This document shows positions 37,701 through 45,257 of a DNA stretch of 64,000 nt, in pieces. The position numbers were made by a program, and so were the translations under genes. The notes under the pieces are model-generated. The model was not told where the DNA came from. It made no database searches and saw only the letters and a list, made by a program, of their open reading frames with translations. This DNA comes from a virus. Numbering within the stretch: position 1 is the stretch's first letter; the number at the start of each line of letters is the position of its first letter. The stretch is from IMG/VR virus record IMGVR_UViG_3300021074_000002, positions 1-64,000 of that record; one strand, given 5' to 3'.

Positions 37701-39924
37701 CTCCTGCTACCCGTTGAGGATAAGTACCTCTAACAACATTAATTGTTAAATTCTTATTACATCCTATTCCAGTAGAACAAAGTTCATATGTTGTGTATCC
37801 TATAATAGGATCTTCCCATCCTACAGTAACATTTCCAAAAACACTACTATTATTAATTCTCCATATATCATAATTAGCAAGTCCTACTATACCAGTAGCT
37901 GGACTTAATATAACAGGAGCAGATGTTGAACAAATTTCAATAGTATCAATAGATGTAAGTCGTTTTACACCTTGGATGTTTGTATTACAATCCATGTATT
38001 GATAATCCAAATAGTTAGGACCACCTAAAGGATCTGTTACAAGTAGTGTAGGTTGTACATTGTATACATTGCAGAGTTGAGTATATGCATTGTTTGTCTT
38101 TGTCAAGAAAGGATCTTCTCTAAGATCATTGTATGGATAGTTAGGATAATAATACTTCTGTTGATCTCTTTCATATTCTCCAACATTTCTTAAAATACCT
38201 TTTGCTACAATAGATTTATTGGTTCCTCTATCCCCTCTTACAATTTTAAACTCTACAATCTGATCCTTCTGATCATCTGTTAAGGATGACATTTGGATGA
38301 GTCTGATAATTTGAGTAGCGTCAACATGTACACCAATGGGAAACATTGCATCATTTCCCATAGTCATAGTACTAGCAGATACGAATGTTTTTGTCTCAAA
38401 AATAGGACTAACAAGTACATCAGGAAATTTATGATGTCTAATCTTTTGACCAGCAAGATCTCCCCATAATTCTATATTACAAGGATATTCTTCTGTTGAT
38501 TCCCAATATGCAAATTCACCAGTTTGATAGGGTCCTTTATAACTAGCAGAATTTGTATAAGTTGGTGAATAACCTATAGTAGATGCTGTATTATATATTT
38601 TCCAATATGGAGAATATCCTACTCCTCCACTAATATAATCAGGATTTCCAATAAAATCAGAATTTGTATCAGGAACATCAGGTAGCATTTCATTAAGACC
38701 TTTGATTCTTCCAGGAATATGAAATCCATCTGTCTGTTTTCCATTCTTAAGTAAAAAGACTATTTCAAAAGGATAGATTTCATCTCTAAGATATCCTCTA
38801 AGATTTGTAGCATTTTCTTCATTAGCATAACTTTCTGTAGCTGGGATTCTCCATGTTTCCCATTGTAGAGTAATCTGACTTGCAATTTGTTGATAGTTGA
38901 TCCTGTCGATAGAAATAAGGTCATCCCAAATAAGAATATCTTGAGCAGTAGTTACATCTCCAGCAATATCATAATATGGATACTTTTCAAAGATATCATT
39001 GATTGCTAACTTGATAGTACTAACATCTTGTCCTGTGTAGGTAATTTGTTGTGAGATGGCATCAATATAATATGTACCAACTAGTTCTACAGAAGTAATC
39101 CCATTAATAGTTTTAAGAACAGCAAGATTAAAGTATTGAAATTGTCCTGTACCATCTAGATTAGTTACATCAATTATAATAGACTTTCCAACAGGATAGT
39201 TAAAATTTACGGAAGTAATATGAATGTCTACAATAGGTGTAGGATTTGTAATTGAATAGTATGATGTATATGGATTACTCTGACCATCACAATATTGTAT
39301 AGCAAATTGATATGTTCCAGAGATTAGATTACCACCAGACACAATATTAGAAACTAAAAGTGAAGGAATAGAGAAATTAGGTTGAATCTTCAATTGATTA
39401 CAATCTACATCATCTGTAAATTCAGGATTACAAAAAGGACTTCCTGATTTTAGTATTTTAGGAATATCATCAATGTCCAGATATCTTCTAGGATTAAGTG
39501 CATCTGTCCAATATATCTCTGTACCACAATTTGTAATCTTGTGAACACACTTTTGAATAGGATAGTTAATATTAAAATTGAGACATGGTGCATTTACTAA
39601 AACATGATAGCCACAATCATTATGATCCATATATCCAATCTGACTAGCTCCTGTATAGGGATTAGTTAAAAAGAAAATATGCTTGTCTTTCTCTTGAATA
39701 AAATGTTCACCAATTAATACAAGATCTTTAGGAAATGAAAGACAAAATTCATTACCTTCTTCATTTTGATAGTTAACAGCGTTAGCATCAAAATTTTCAA
39801 CAGCAGCATTTAACGCATATGTGAGACTCCCTTTCTTAATTTGATTAGGAGTTTGGTCCATGTTAAGACCAACTGTAGCATTATTATACTCTTGTTTTAT
39901 ATTACCTTGTTCCTGTTCAGCCAT
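34738..39924 (-). CDS. Muzzle / tail-stabilisation protein with Thr-Ser C-terminal extension
   Basis: 1728 aa. The N-terminus (NATVGLNMDQTPNQIKKGSL, YALNAAVENFD) and the long beta-rich body (YWTDALNPRRYLDID; SFISAVNS) match the large P22 gp10-like tail-stabilisation/muzzle proteins of crAss-like phages, which form the distal tail tube. Unusual for the family are a Thr-Ser insertion inside the body (about residues 1093-1112), then a C-terminal extension: Thr-Ser linker (about 1500-1547), a DUF5977-like domain (about 1548-1612; FQKDDCIPPEIGS, TYTIPPCIYTS, SQADADALA, NGQSRANSFGYC) and ~100 residues of Thr-Ser repeat ending in IPMCEIIGVADEI. It is encoded 9 bp after the connector protein, as usual for the tail module. 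Confidence 0.85.
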   Translation of the reverse strand: MAEQEQGNIKQEYNNATVGLNMDQTPNQIKKGSLTYALNAAVENFDANAVNYQNEEGNEFCLSFPKDLVLIGEHFIQEKDKHIFFLTNPYTGASQIGYMDHNDCGYHVLVNAPCLNFNINYPIQKCVHKITNCGTEIYWTDALNPRRYLDIDDIPKILKSGSPFCNPEFTDDVDCNQLKIQPNFSIPSLLVSNIVSGGNLISGTYQFAIQYCDGQSNPYTSYYSITNPTPIVDIHITSVNFNYPVGKSIIIDVTNLDGTGQFQYFNLAVLKTINGITSVELVGTYYIDAISQQITYTGQDVSTIKLAINDIFEKYPYYDIAGDVTTAQDILIWDDLISIDRINYQQIASQITLQWETWRIPATESYANEENATNLRGYLRDEIYPFEIVFLLKNGKQTDGFHIPGRIKGLNEMLPDVPDTNSDFIGNPDYISGGVGYSPYWKIYNTASTIGYSPTYTNSASYKGPYQTGEFAYWESTEEYPCNIELWGDLAGQKIRHHKFPDVLVSPIFETKTFVSASTMTMGNDAMFPIGVHVDATQIIRLIQMSSLTDDQKDQIVEFKIVRGDRGTNKSIVAKGILRNVGEYERDQQKYYYPNYPYNDLREDPFLTKTNNAYTQLCNVYNVQPTLLVTDPLGGPNYLDYQYMDCNTNIQGVKRLTSIDTIEICSTSAPVILSPATGIVGLANYDIWRINNSSVFGNVTVGWEDPIIGYTTYELCSTGIGCNKNLTINVVRGTYPQRVAGAATFDSSFISAVNSSINCGTASQQPAVSDKLRQIFNSPETSFGQPFLGDILKLESVIYGSGRAHFTEVKDNARYRLITEDAQRKALDSSNTIGNLTSPFDGTAMFTTYQAYLQIYINGITRRNFAYSFNSIADYNYNSSIQNNIGVKQRTLDIARYLIPGVQNVGDIHDINNYNRESSIFLKTVKDTPFPSDSPSINSSGIPIVTDYSRFTISEIGKCSIPGNDTDINVISYYASIKNQIVNQWGQIYSYNTIDTGFQKLLANSGGGTVFGGDTFIGRFTFKTKLPFFIGNRVNAADDSDIFYDEIGNIAYPKYWHSARSIQKDYMSNGGLLSNIISYKAHNFDCPNNLIAQPITSTSTSTSSTTSTTSTILSGETTNSNTLMYYDGYFYMFAYGIPSFYCESSYNLDLRQAFNNREGEFWPHVSSGIPDNWVQETFVPIVQDNTYYYNTTFSKQNKENIFTHLPVDWNQPCHTYYPFRAVYSDHQEGNADLKVNAWLSYRATSLYDFPQNFGKLTSLDGIQNRAILARFENKTLLYDNLLTIDTSNPQAAYVGNPRLFENPPIDFAETDLGYIGAQHKMLLKIPQGQITLDAKRGQIFLIAGREAVDLAGFGSGMNRFFTDHLAFEILRYYPEVDVDNNFTGVGLHGVYDSKYDRVIITKLDYIPHPEYASSIKYNAITRIFYLEENVINFVRKTPVELTDGTYFCNKSWTLSYNMNTKSWISFHSYIPNWYIAENNFFYSGLNNCCDDFEFEFITGIPVPNTTTTTTTTTSTSTTTSTSTSTSTSTTTSTSTSTTSSTTTTTTTIYCNVEASKEFQKDDCIPPEIGSLYTYTIPPCIYTSITSQADADALAWIDIATNGQSRANSFGYCYTTTTTTTSTSTSTSTSTSTSTSTSTSTSTSTSTSTSTSTSTSTSTSTSTSTSTSTSTSTSTSTSTSTSTSTSTSTSTSTSTSTSTSTSTSTSTSTSTSTTTSIPMCEIIGVADEI
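34780..35090 (-). repeat. Thr-Ser coding repeat at the muzzle C-terminus, with 18-bp minisatellite
   Basis: About 310 bp of hexamer-based repeat coding for (Ser-Thr)n. It includes four perfect tandem copies of the 18-bp plus-strand unit ggtacttgttgatgttga at 34861-34932 and imperfect copies around them. Unit length is a multiple of 6, so gains or losses keep the frame. Confidence 0.92.
35283..35413 (-). repeat. Thr-Ser coding repeat before the DUF5977-like domain
   Basis: Degenerate gta/gtt/gaa-rich plus strand coding for Thr/Ser runs on the minus strand. It separates the muzzle body from the DUF5977-like domain. Confidence 0.88.
36589..36644 (-). repeat. Short Thr-Ser repeat inside the muzzle body
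   Basis: Codes for about 19 Thr/Ser residues between QPI and ILSGETT, within an otherwise non-repetitive beta-rich region. Confidence 0.8.
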
Positions 39925-39933
39925 TTGTCTTAA

Positions 39934-40899
39934 TTAATTACGTCTTCTACCATATCTGTTAGTACGATTTGGTAGTTCATACATATTGAAACGATTTAGA
40001 TCTTGTCTGATCCTTCTTTGCTTTGCATATACATCTTGCTTCTTAATCTCAATCATGGCCATGATGAAAGCTTCATCAGAAAGTTGTTTGTAATAAACTA
40101 ACTTCTGTTGTAGTTGTTGAAAGGTTTCATCATTTATTTGATTTGTAAGAGTCTCAAATACTTTGTATTTAATGAATGCTTCTACATATTCTCTAACACG
40201 ATAGTTGTCTGGAATCATTTGATTACCTACCTGATCATATTCTGTTGCATAGAATACAAGATGAACTATTCCAGATCTGAAATTTGTGACAAACTTATTA
40301 TCTCTAACATCAAATGAATCACGAGCAGCACCTCCAGGAGTAAACTCATTAATAACAGGAGCTGGTTGATAAAACTGCCAAGCATTATTATAATCTACAT
40401 CACAATGTTTTCTTGCAGAGAGATTTCCTGGTTTAAGTAAATACTGTCTTCTATAAGATCTTGGGATTGAGTGATTTGTCTTGTATACAGCTTGTATTAT
40501 CTCTGGCATACACTCTACACAATTAGGATCTGGGCAACGATGACTATTGCAAGGTTTACCACCTATTGTTAATGGAGATACCTGAATAGTAGTAGAGAAA
40601 GTTTGTGAATAAAAAGAATTTGGTGTTTGGTAAGGTCTACCTTGTTCTTCAGTACATGCCCAAGCTTCTCTTACAGCATGAAAATTATCTGGAAGTCTAG
40701 CTTCAAAGTCTTCAATGCATAAAGCTCCTTCAGATATTACATAGGAGGATCTACCAAGTTTCCTCAAGCACTTATCTAAGTAGGTAGGAAACATAAGATC
40801 ATCTACTGCTCCCGAATCGAAGTAGCTTTTTAACTCTTCTTTAACAGTTGAATAAACAATCTCTGGTGTTATAAATTCGTAGCGATAGTAGTATGACAT
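39934..40899 (-). CDS. Head-tail connector / tail tubular-like protein (321 aa)
   Basis: The N-terminal segment (FITPEIVYSTVKEELKSYFDSG, LDKCLRKLGRSS) is helical and like the P22 gp4-type adaptor proteins that crAss-like phages encode next to the muzzle. A Cys/His cluster (CNSHRCPDPNCVECMPE) could bind a metal. The C-terminal third is helical, ending in an Arg/Asn-rich tail (ELPNRTNRYGRRRN). The gene lies directly between the IHF-like gene (3 bp) and the muzzle gene (9 bp), the expected site for the ring proteins that join portal to tail. The precise ring is not assignable from sequence alone. Confidence 0.6.
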   Translation of the reverse strand: MSYYYRYEFITPEIVYSTVKEELKSYFDSGAVDDLMFPTYLDKCLRKLGRSSYVISEGALCIEDFEARLPDNFHAVREAWACTEEQGRPYQTPNSFYSQTFSTTIQVSPLTIGGKPCNSHRCPDPNCVECMPEIIQAVYKTNHSIPRSYRRQYLLKPGNLSARKHCDVDYNNAWQFYQPAPVINEFTPGGAARDSFDVRDNKFVTNFRSGIVHLVFYATEYDQVGNQMIPDNYRVREYVEAFIKYKVFETLTNQINDETFQQLQQKLVYYKQLSDEAFIMAMIEIKKQDVYAKQRRIRQDLNRFNMYELPNRTNRYGRRRN

Positions 40900-40902
40900 A
40901 GC

Positions 40903-41379
40903 TTAATGTTTCCATTCATTATATAGATGCTGATACTGATCATTAGTTTTTAAATAGTGCGACAAAAGTCTGGAAGTATTTCTACAAGCTTTAAAATACC
41001 AGAAATTAGCATGTTTAAATCTTGCAGTTTGTCTAAACCACATCCATCCAAAGAAAAATCCCTCTGTATGGTAGTTGAAATTGTATATAAGTTTACCTTT
41101 TGCTTTTGTTTTTTGCCAATCGACAGGAAGATTAAGCTTCTCTTTTCCATCGTGAGTAACTATTTTTTTTCTTTTCTTTTTATTAATAGAAAACTCACCA
41201 ATTCCAAAAGGAAGTTTAGCTTTGTCTCCTGTCTCTAATATGTATTCTCTAAATGATTCATTAAATGTATAAACAATATTTCTCCATTCATCATATGTAA
41301 GTCTTATGAATATATTATTCTTACAGAAATTAATGTAATTATCTCTACTTCCACTTCGCCAACCAACCTTAGTTCTCAC
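40903..41379 (-). CDS. IHF/HU-like or ring protein of the connector module (158 aa)
   Basis: The central segment YDEWRNIVYTFNESFREYIL ... KLPFGIGEFSINKKKRKK recalls the IHF/HU pattern in which two helices precede LP-x-G-x-G-x-F-x-(I/V)-x-K. crAss-like genomes carry an IHF-like gene in this part of the tail module. The rest is basic and aromatic (GFFFGWMWF, HANFWYFKAC). It is adjacent to the 241-aa gene (no gap) and 3 bp before the tubular-like gene. It could bind DNA, or be a virion ring component that uses this fold. I cannot separate the two. Confidence 0.5.
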   Translation of the reverse strand: MRTKVGWRSGSRDNYINFCKNNIFIRLTYDEWRNIVYTFNESFREYILETGDKAKLPFGIGEFSINKKKRKKIVTHDGKEKLNLPVDWQKTKAKGKLIYNFNYHTEGFFFGWMWFRQTARFKHANFWYFKACRNTSRLLSHYLKTNDQYQHLYNEWKH

Positions 41380-42105
41380 TTATTTTAAATTTGGTGTATT
41401 GGGGGCCTGACCATCAATGTTATCCTGAGTAAGATCTGACTTAATTCTAAAATATGTGCTAAGTAATTTTTGTGAAGTAAGTTCTAGTACTTGCTTCTCT
41501 AGATATCCAGGAACAAATGATTCTCTATCTAAAGGATTTTTACACCAATCCTCATCTGAAACACTAGGAATTCCACATCCACATTCAGGATACCTAAGTT
41601 CACTTGGAATATCTTCCTCAAATAAAGCTGCAATTCTTACAGCTTGTATCATTGGATTAGTAATATATAGATAGTCATTACTAACCCAGAAGTATTCTTC
41701 CTTCTTGATGATAGGAAGTTTTAGAAGATTGGCATATCTATTAATAGTGATTTCTTTAACCTTCTTTCCTTGACCACTCATTGCATTTATAGAATATACA
41801 CCTTGAATGACATATTGATAGTTTCCTTCAGATATACGTGGTAGTTTGTATTTGCTACGTGCTATGGAACAGGGATCTACATAATCACAACATTCAGAAA
41901 TAGAGACTTCACACATCTCTAAGCAAGGTAGAGTGGTAAACACTGTATCAGTGGCCCAGAGTTTTCTTTTATCTAACTCTCGTTTTATTAATAACATTGC
42001 ATTTTGTTTACATTCTGCAAAAATTGCCCGATCTGTTATTAATGTGTCGGTGGAGATCAACTTGTGCATTGATCTTACACTACTTACAAGTTCTCTACCT
42101 GTCAT
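41380..42105 (-). CDS. Connector/ring-type structural protein (241 aa)
   Basis: Helical N-terminus (SSVRSMHKLISTDTLITDRA, IKRELDKR), a Cys-containing beta part (LPCLEMCEVSISECCDYVDP), and a segment reading YVIQGVYSINAM. This build is typical of the adaptor proteins that sit between portal and tail in crAss-like genomes. It is followed without gap by the IHF-like gene. The upstream GIY-YIG gene overlaps its start by 11 bp, so the endonuclease was probably inserted directly in front of it. Function is inferred from context. Confidence 0.5.
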   Translation of the reverse strand: MTGRELVSSVRSMHKLISTDTLITDRAIFAECKQNAMLLIKRELDKRKLWATDTVFTTLPCLEMCEVSISECCDYVDPCSIARSKYKLPRISEGNYQYVIQGVYSINAMSGQGKKVKEITINRYANLLKLPIIKKEEYFWVSNDYLYITNPMIQAVRIAALFEEDIPSELRYPECGCGIPSVSDEDWCKNPLDRESFVPGYLEKQVLELTSQKLLSTYFRIKSDLTQDNIDGQAPNTPNLK

Positions 42106-42601
42106 TTTTTTTTGTTTTATATTTACCTCTTTTTCTACCTAAAAGAGAACTACTTATTTTATCTTTTATTTCTTGAGGATGAGTTAATCCTATATGAGAT
42201 TTATTTCCTATTCCATAACTATTACCCTTCATTTTTATAGACATAGTATCGTGTTGATTACTATTCCATTTTCTACCAACTAGTCCATCTCCGCCCAAAG
42301 TCTGATTATATCCAGTATAAAAACTATCAAATATTTCTATATTATAAACTTCTCTACTATTTAACTCAACTTCTTCACATTCTTCAAGTATCTGAAATTT
42401 AAAACATTCCTTACCATATTTATTAAATGCTCTTTGTAAATGTTTATTATAATGACAATCTTCTTCTAACATTTTAAAATGAGAAACTTTTCTTTTAAAT
42501 ATATCTACAGCTTGTCCAATATATACTTTACCATCTATAATGTTGTAGATTTCATATATGCCACAAATAGCATTCTTTTCTCTCTCGTAAGGTTTTTTCA
42601 T
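42095..42601 (-). CDS. GIY-YIG homing endonuclease (168 aa)
   Basis: The catalytic core is clear: CGIYEIYNIIDGKVYIGQA gives the GIY...YIG pair, followed by the conserved Arg region (IFKRKVSHF), HLQRAFNKYG and a Glu (LNSREVYNIE). The C-terminal part (TLGGDGLVGRKW, SHIGLTHPQEIKDKISSSL, GRKRGKY) is a basic NUMOD-like DNA-binding module. Length fits the family. It follows a strong double-hairpin terminator and a 140-bp AT-rich leader, and overlaps the next gene by 11 bp. It is probably active. The mobile gene may have brought its own expression signals. Confidence 0.92.
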   Translation of the reverse strand: MKKPYEREKNAICGIYEIYNIIDGKVYIGQAVDIFKRKVSHFKMLEEDCHYNKHLQRAFNKYGKECFKFQILEECEEVELNSREVYNIEIFDSFYTGYNQTLGGDGLVGRKWNSNQHDTMSIKMKGNSYGIGNKSHIGLTHPQEIKDKISSSLLGRKRGKYKTKKNDR

Positions 42602-42615
42602 CTTACCAGTTTAAT
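42602..42615. other. 14-bp palindrome just before the GIY-YIG start
   Basis: AGTTTAATTAAACT is a perfect palindrome within about 20 bp of the ATG (roughly 42608-42621 region boundaries within the leader). It could be an operator or a chance AT palindrome. A possible -7 element one base off consensus (TATCTTTA on the minus strand) lies about 40 bp farther upstream. Confidence 0.25.
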
Positions 42616-42740
42616 TAAACTAAAAATTTTAGATCAATTTGCAGTAAAGATATATTTTTATAAAGACTTTATCAATAGTGTATTAATCAAATTGGTTATT
42701 TACAACAACTTATTATAATCAGATTGATTAGAAAGAAGAA

Positions 42741-42792
42741 CTCCCCCAAGCTTACACCTGGGGGAGACATCTTGGAAACCAACAAACCAAGA
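42741..42792 (-). terminator. Double-hairpin terminator after the appendage array
   Basis: On the minus strand, 4 bp after the stop of the 283-aa gene, TCTTGG...CCAAGA (6 bp) is followed by CTCCCCCA-10 nt-TGGGGGAG (8-bp perfect GC stem, 42766-42741) and the pyrimidine-rich tail TTCTTCTTTC. It probably ends or attenuates the appendage transcript before the connector genes. Confidence 0.75.
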
Positions 42793-42796
42793 CGTT

Positions 42797-43648
42797 TTAA
42801 ACTGGATAATCAAACGTAGAGGCTGCTGATAAGTATACTATCCCACCCCATGTAACACCACCATCTATACTAAATTCAACAAGAAAAGTATTTCCAGGTA
42901 TATTTGTTACACCAAATGTAGATGTTATACCTGTATAGTTTTGTACAGTTCCTGCAGTAGAAACAGAAGGAACTAAATTTATAAGAGTCGTTCCTGATCC
43001 TAAGGTAACATTAGAAACTCTAACTTTAATATTCTCATTACTAGCAGTACCATTCTTAACATCAAAATTATAATTAGCTCTATCAGTTAATGGATTTCCA
43101 ATAGTGAAAGAGTTAAGATATAACGCTACTTCATTAGGTAAAGCAGTCGTAGTTGTACTTGTTGTTGTACTAGTAGACGTTGATGTACTAGTAGAGGTAC
43201 TTGTACTAGTGGAAGTACTAGTACTTGTTGATGTGGAAGTACTAGTACTTGTTGATGTGGAAGTACTAGTACTTGTTGACGTAGAAGTACTTGTACTAGT
43301 GGAAGTACTTGTTGACGTAGAAGTACTTGTACTGGTTGATGTACTTGTACTCGTTGATGTAGAAGTACTGGTTGATGTACTTGTACTAGTTGATGTACTG
43401 GTACTGGTTGTAGTACTATTTATAGGTAAATCTATAAGAGTTGTACAAACTCCTATGGAAGTTATTCTAACAAACGTTGCAGTGGTAGGAATTGCAGGGT
43501 AATCTACTCCAGCTATAGCAATTAATGATGCTTTACTTTGAGCAGGAGCAAGTACTGTAAAAGTAGAAGTGTCAGTATCCCAATATTTTACTTCAAAGGT
43601 AGGTCCTGTATCTACACCAGTAGCTGTTAATCTTACATTTATATCCAT
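42797..43648 (-). CDS. Appendage protein: N-terminal module + Thr-Ser linker + C-terminal beta domain (283 aa)
   Basis: Three parts. Residues 1-77 are a beta-rich module related in pattern to the N-terminus of the 287-aa protein at 34726. Residues about 78-170 are almost pure Thr-Ser. Residues about 171-283 are a beta-sandwich-like domain (VALYLNSFTIGN, NIKVRVSNVTLGSG, FLVEFSIDGGVTWGG) that looks like an extracellular adhesion domain. It is the last gene of the appendage array and is closed by a strong terminator. A flexible linker carrying a terminal binding domain is the likely design. The binding target is unknown. Confidence 0.6.
   Translation of the reverse strand: MDINVRLTATGVDTGPTFEVKYWDTDTSTFTVLAPAQSKASLIAIAGVDYPAIPTTATFVRITSIGVCTTLIDLPINSTTTSTSTSTSTSTSTSTSTSTSTSTSTSTSTSTSTSTSTSTSTSTSTSTSTSTSTSTSTSTSTSTSTSTSTSTSTSTSTSTSTTTSTTTTALPNEVALYLNSFTIGNPLTDRANYNFDVKNGTASNENIKVRVSNVTLGSGTTLINLVPSVSTAGTVQNYTGITSTFGVTNIPGNTFLVEFSIDGGVTWGGIVYLSAASTFDYPV
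43146..43424 (-). repeat. Thr-Ser coding repeat in the 283-aa appendage gene
   Basis: About 280 bp coding for roughly 93 Thr/Ser residues. Mixed 6-, 12- and 18-bp units appear, for example gtactagtacttgttgatgt and variants. Confidence 0.92.
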
Positions 43649-43682
43649 TTTGTTATTTTTTAATAATGTTAACTATATTAAT

Positions 43683-44081
43683 TTAGAGTTCATTTGCATT
43701 ACCCTCTATCCCACACACTGGTATAGGTGTTGTAGTACTGGTTGTTGTAGAACTAGTTGATGTAGAAGTACTGGTTGATGTACTTGTAGATGTAGAAGTA
43801 CTGGTTGATGTACTTGTACTTGTAGATGTACTTGGTATTTCTGAAACACTTCCTTCAAGTGTGCAAGTGAGACTATGATACATATCAAATAGTTCACATA
43901 TTTTAGCATCTATTTTCTCAAGAGCCAAAGTTAGATTACTATTATTTCGTATATCTGTACATGAAAGATTTGGTCCAACATATGTTACATTATCAGATAT
44001 AATACAATGAGTACTACATGGATCATTACATCCACATGCCTCAGTGGGGACAGCAAAAGCACCTATTATATTGTATTTCAT
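43683..44081 (-). CDS. Small Thr-Ser-tailed virion protein (132 aa)
   Basis: A ~80-residue N-terminal part with Cys pairs (ACGCNDPCSTHC) and the segment VTYVGPNLSCTDI ... LTLALEKIDAKICEL, an oligomerising helix pattern that I recognise from Bacteroidota phage appendage proteins. Then about 35 Thr/Ser residues follow and the terminal tail IPVCGIEGNANEL. That tail closely resembles the muzzle's terminal IPMCEIIGVADEI, also at DNA level. It is 3 bp after the collar-domain gene. It may be a minor fibre or a linker subunit. Function is not known. Confidence 0.55.
   Translation of the reverse strand: MKYNIIGAFAVPTEACGCNDPCSTHCIISDNVTYVGPNLSCTDIRNNSNLTLALEKIDAKICELFDMYHSLTCTLEGSVSEIPSTSTSTSTSTSTSTSTSTSTSTSTSTSSTTTSTTTPIPVCGIEGNANEL
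43729..43832 (-). repeat. Thr-Ser coding repeat in the 132-aa gene
   Basis: About 100 bp coding for about 35 Thr/Ser residues. Its terminal end is nearly the same at DNA level as the end of the muzzle repeat (cacacaYtggtatagRtgttgtagtact in short overlapping pieces). Confidence 0.9.
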
Positions 44082-44084
44082 AAT

Positions 44085-45239
44085 TTACGGAATATACATA
44101 ATGTAGTAAGAAGCAATACTAGGTTGAATATTTGAATGAGCATTTCCACCATTAATTGTAGGAGCAATAGTTATGCTATTTACAGTGATTGCAGGAATTT
44201 CAGTATTAGTTTTTCCTATACTAGCAGTTGTAATATTGCCTTCTAATTCATATGATGTAGGACCATTCCAACCTTTAGAAACAGTTACATATGTACTAGG
44301 TGTAGCTTTTGCATTTGTACCACCATAAGCATTAGTAGCAAATTCATAATGAGAGTGAGAAGCTTGTGAAGCTGTGGCTGTAGCTGTATGTGTATGATTT
44401 GGAACTGTAGTGGCATCAATAATTATAGAATTAACACCATACAATGGTCCTCCTACTATATAATTAGGATTAAATCCTCCAGGAAGAACAACAGGATCTG
44501 TAATTGGTGTACCAATACTAGTATATGTTGCAGATACAGGAACTCTTCCTCTCATATCAGGAGTCTTACCAAGATAACCATTGCAGAGATAAACTTTTAT
44601 CCAATCTCCTGTTCCTTCACCATTTGCATTGAAATTTGTAATATTTCCAAAATAAGGATATGCTACATTAGGAATCATTTTATTACTCATCAATGTTGTA
44701 CTAGCTCCATGAGTAGCTAAATAGTTAGCAATATATGCATCCAGTTCAGCACCATTACTTGAATAATTTGTAGAGAGACTTAACGAAAGAGCTGTCAATG
44801 TAGCACTTGTTGCACAAAGTTTTACAATTACTGCTTGAAGAATGTCATGTGTGCCTGAAGAAGGAATGACTGCTGCCAAACAATTTACTGGAAGAGTATA
44901 ATCTGCTTCAATTGTAGCAACTGCTTCATCAAGTACTATAACTTGTTCCTGTAGATCACATGTAGCTTTAATTAGTGCATTTATAAAATCTACAATTGTG
45001 GGATCTTCACAAACTGGAAGGTATCCTCCAACCAGATTGCAAATTATATCTGGATCGATTACAGGATGTATGCCTGTTCCATTGAGGGCACTTATCAAAA
45101 ATGTAGAAAGAGATTGCTCAATACTAGAAAGAGGATCTCCTGTACTTATTCCTAAGGAAGGGATATCAATCCCTGTATATCTAACACATCTGTCTGAGAC
45201 TATCTCAGCACATCCATTAAAACAATTTTGACAGCTCAT
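44085..45239 (-). CDS. Tail-collar-domain fibre protein (384 aa)
   Basis: The N-terminal segment (CVRYTGIDIPSLGISTGDPL, SSIEQSLSTFLISAL) has the same V-x-Y-x-G/oligomerising-helix pattern as the 132-aa protein. The C-terminal half is a phage tail-collar fold: DWIKVYLCNGYLGKTPDMRGRV near its start, an NHTHTATATASQASHSH His-rich loop in the middle and NIQPSIASYYIMYIP at the end, the standard collar-domain close. Such domains cap short tail fibres and contact the host. It has no Thr-Ser tract, unlike its neighbours. It starts 18 bp after the FISUMP gene and ends 3 bp before the 132-aa gene. Confidence 0.82.
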   Translation of the reverse strand: MSCQNCFNGCAEIVSDRCVRYTGIDIPSLGISTGDPLSSIEQSLSTFLISALNGTGIHPVIDPDIICNLVGGYLPVCEDPTIVDFINALIKATCDLQEQVIVLDEAVATIEADYTLPVNCLAAVIPSSGTHDILQAVIVKLCATSATLTALSLSLSTNYSSNGAELDAYIANYLATHGASTTLMSNKMIPNVAYPYFGNITNFNANGEGTGDWIKVYLCNGYLGKTPDMRGRVPVSATYTSIGTPITDPVVLPGGFNPNYIVGGPLYGVNSIIIDATTVPNHTHTATATASQASHSHYEFATNAYGGTNAKATPSTYVTVSKGWNGPTSYELEGNITTASIGKTNTEIPAITVNSITIAPTINGGNAHSNIQPSIASYYIMYIP

Positions 45240-45257
45240 TTTTATATCAGTTTTAAA

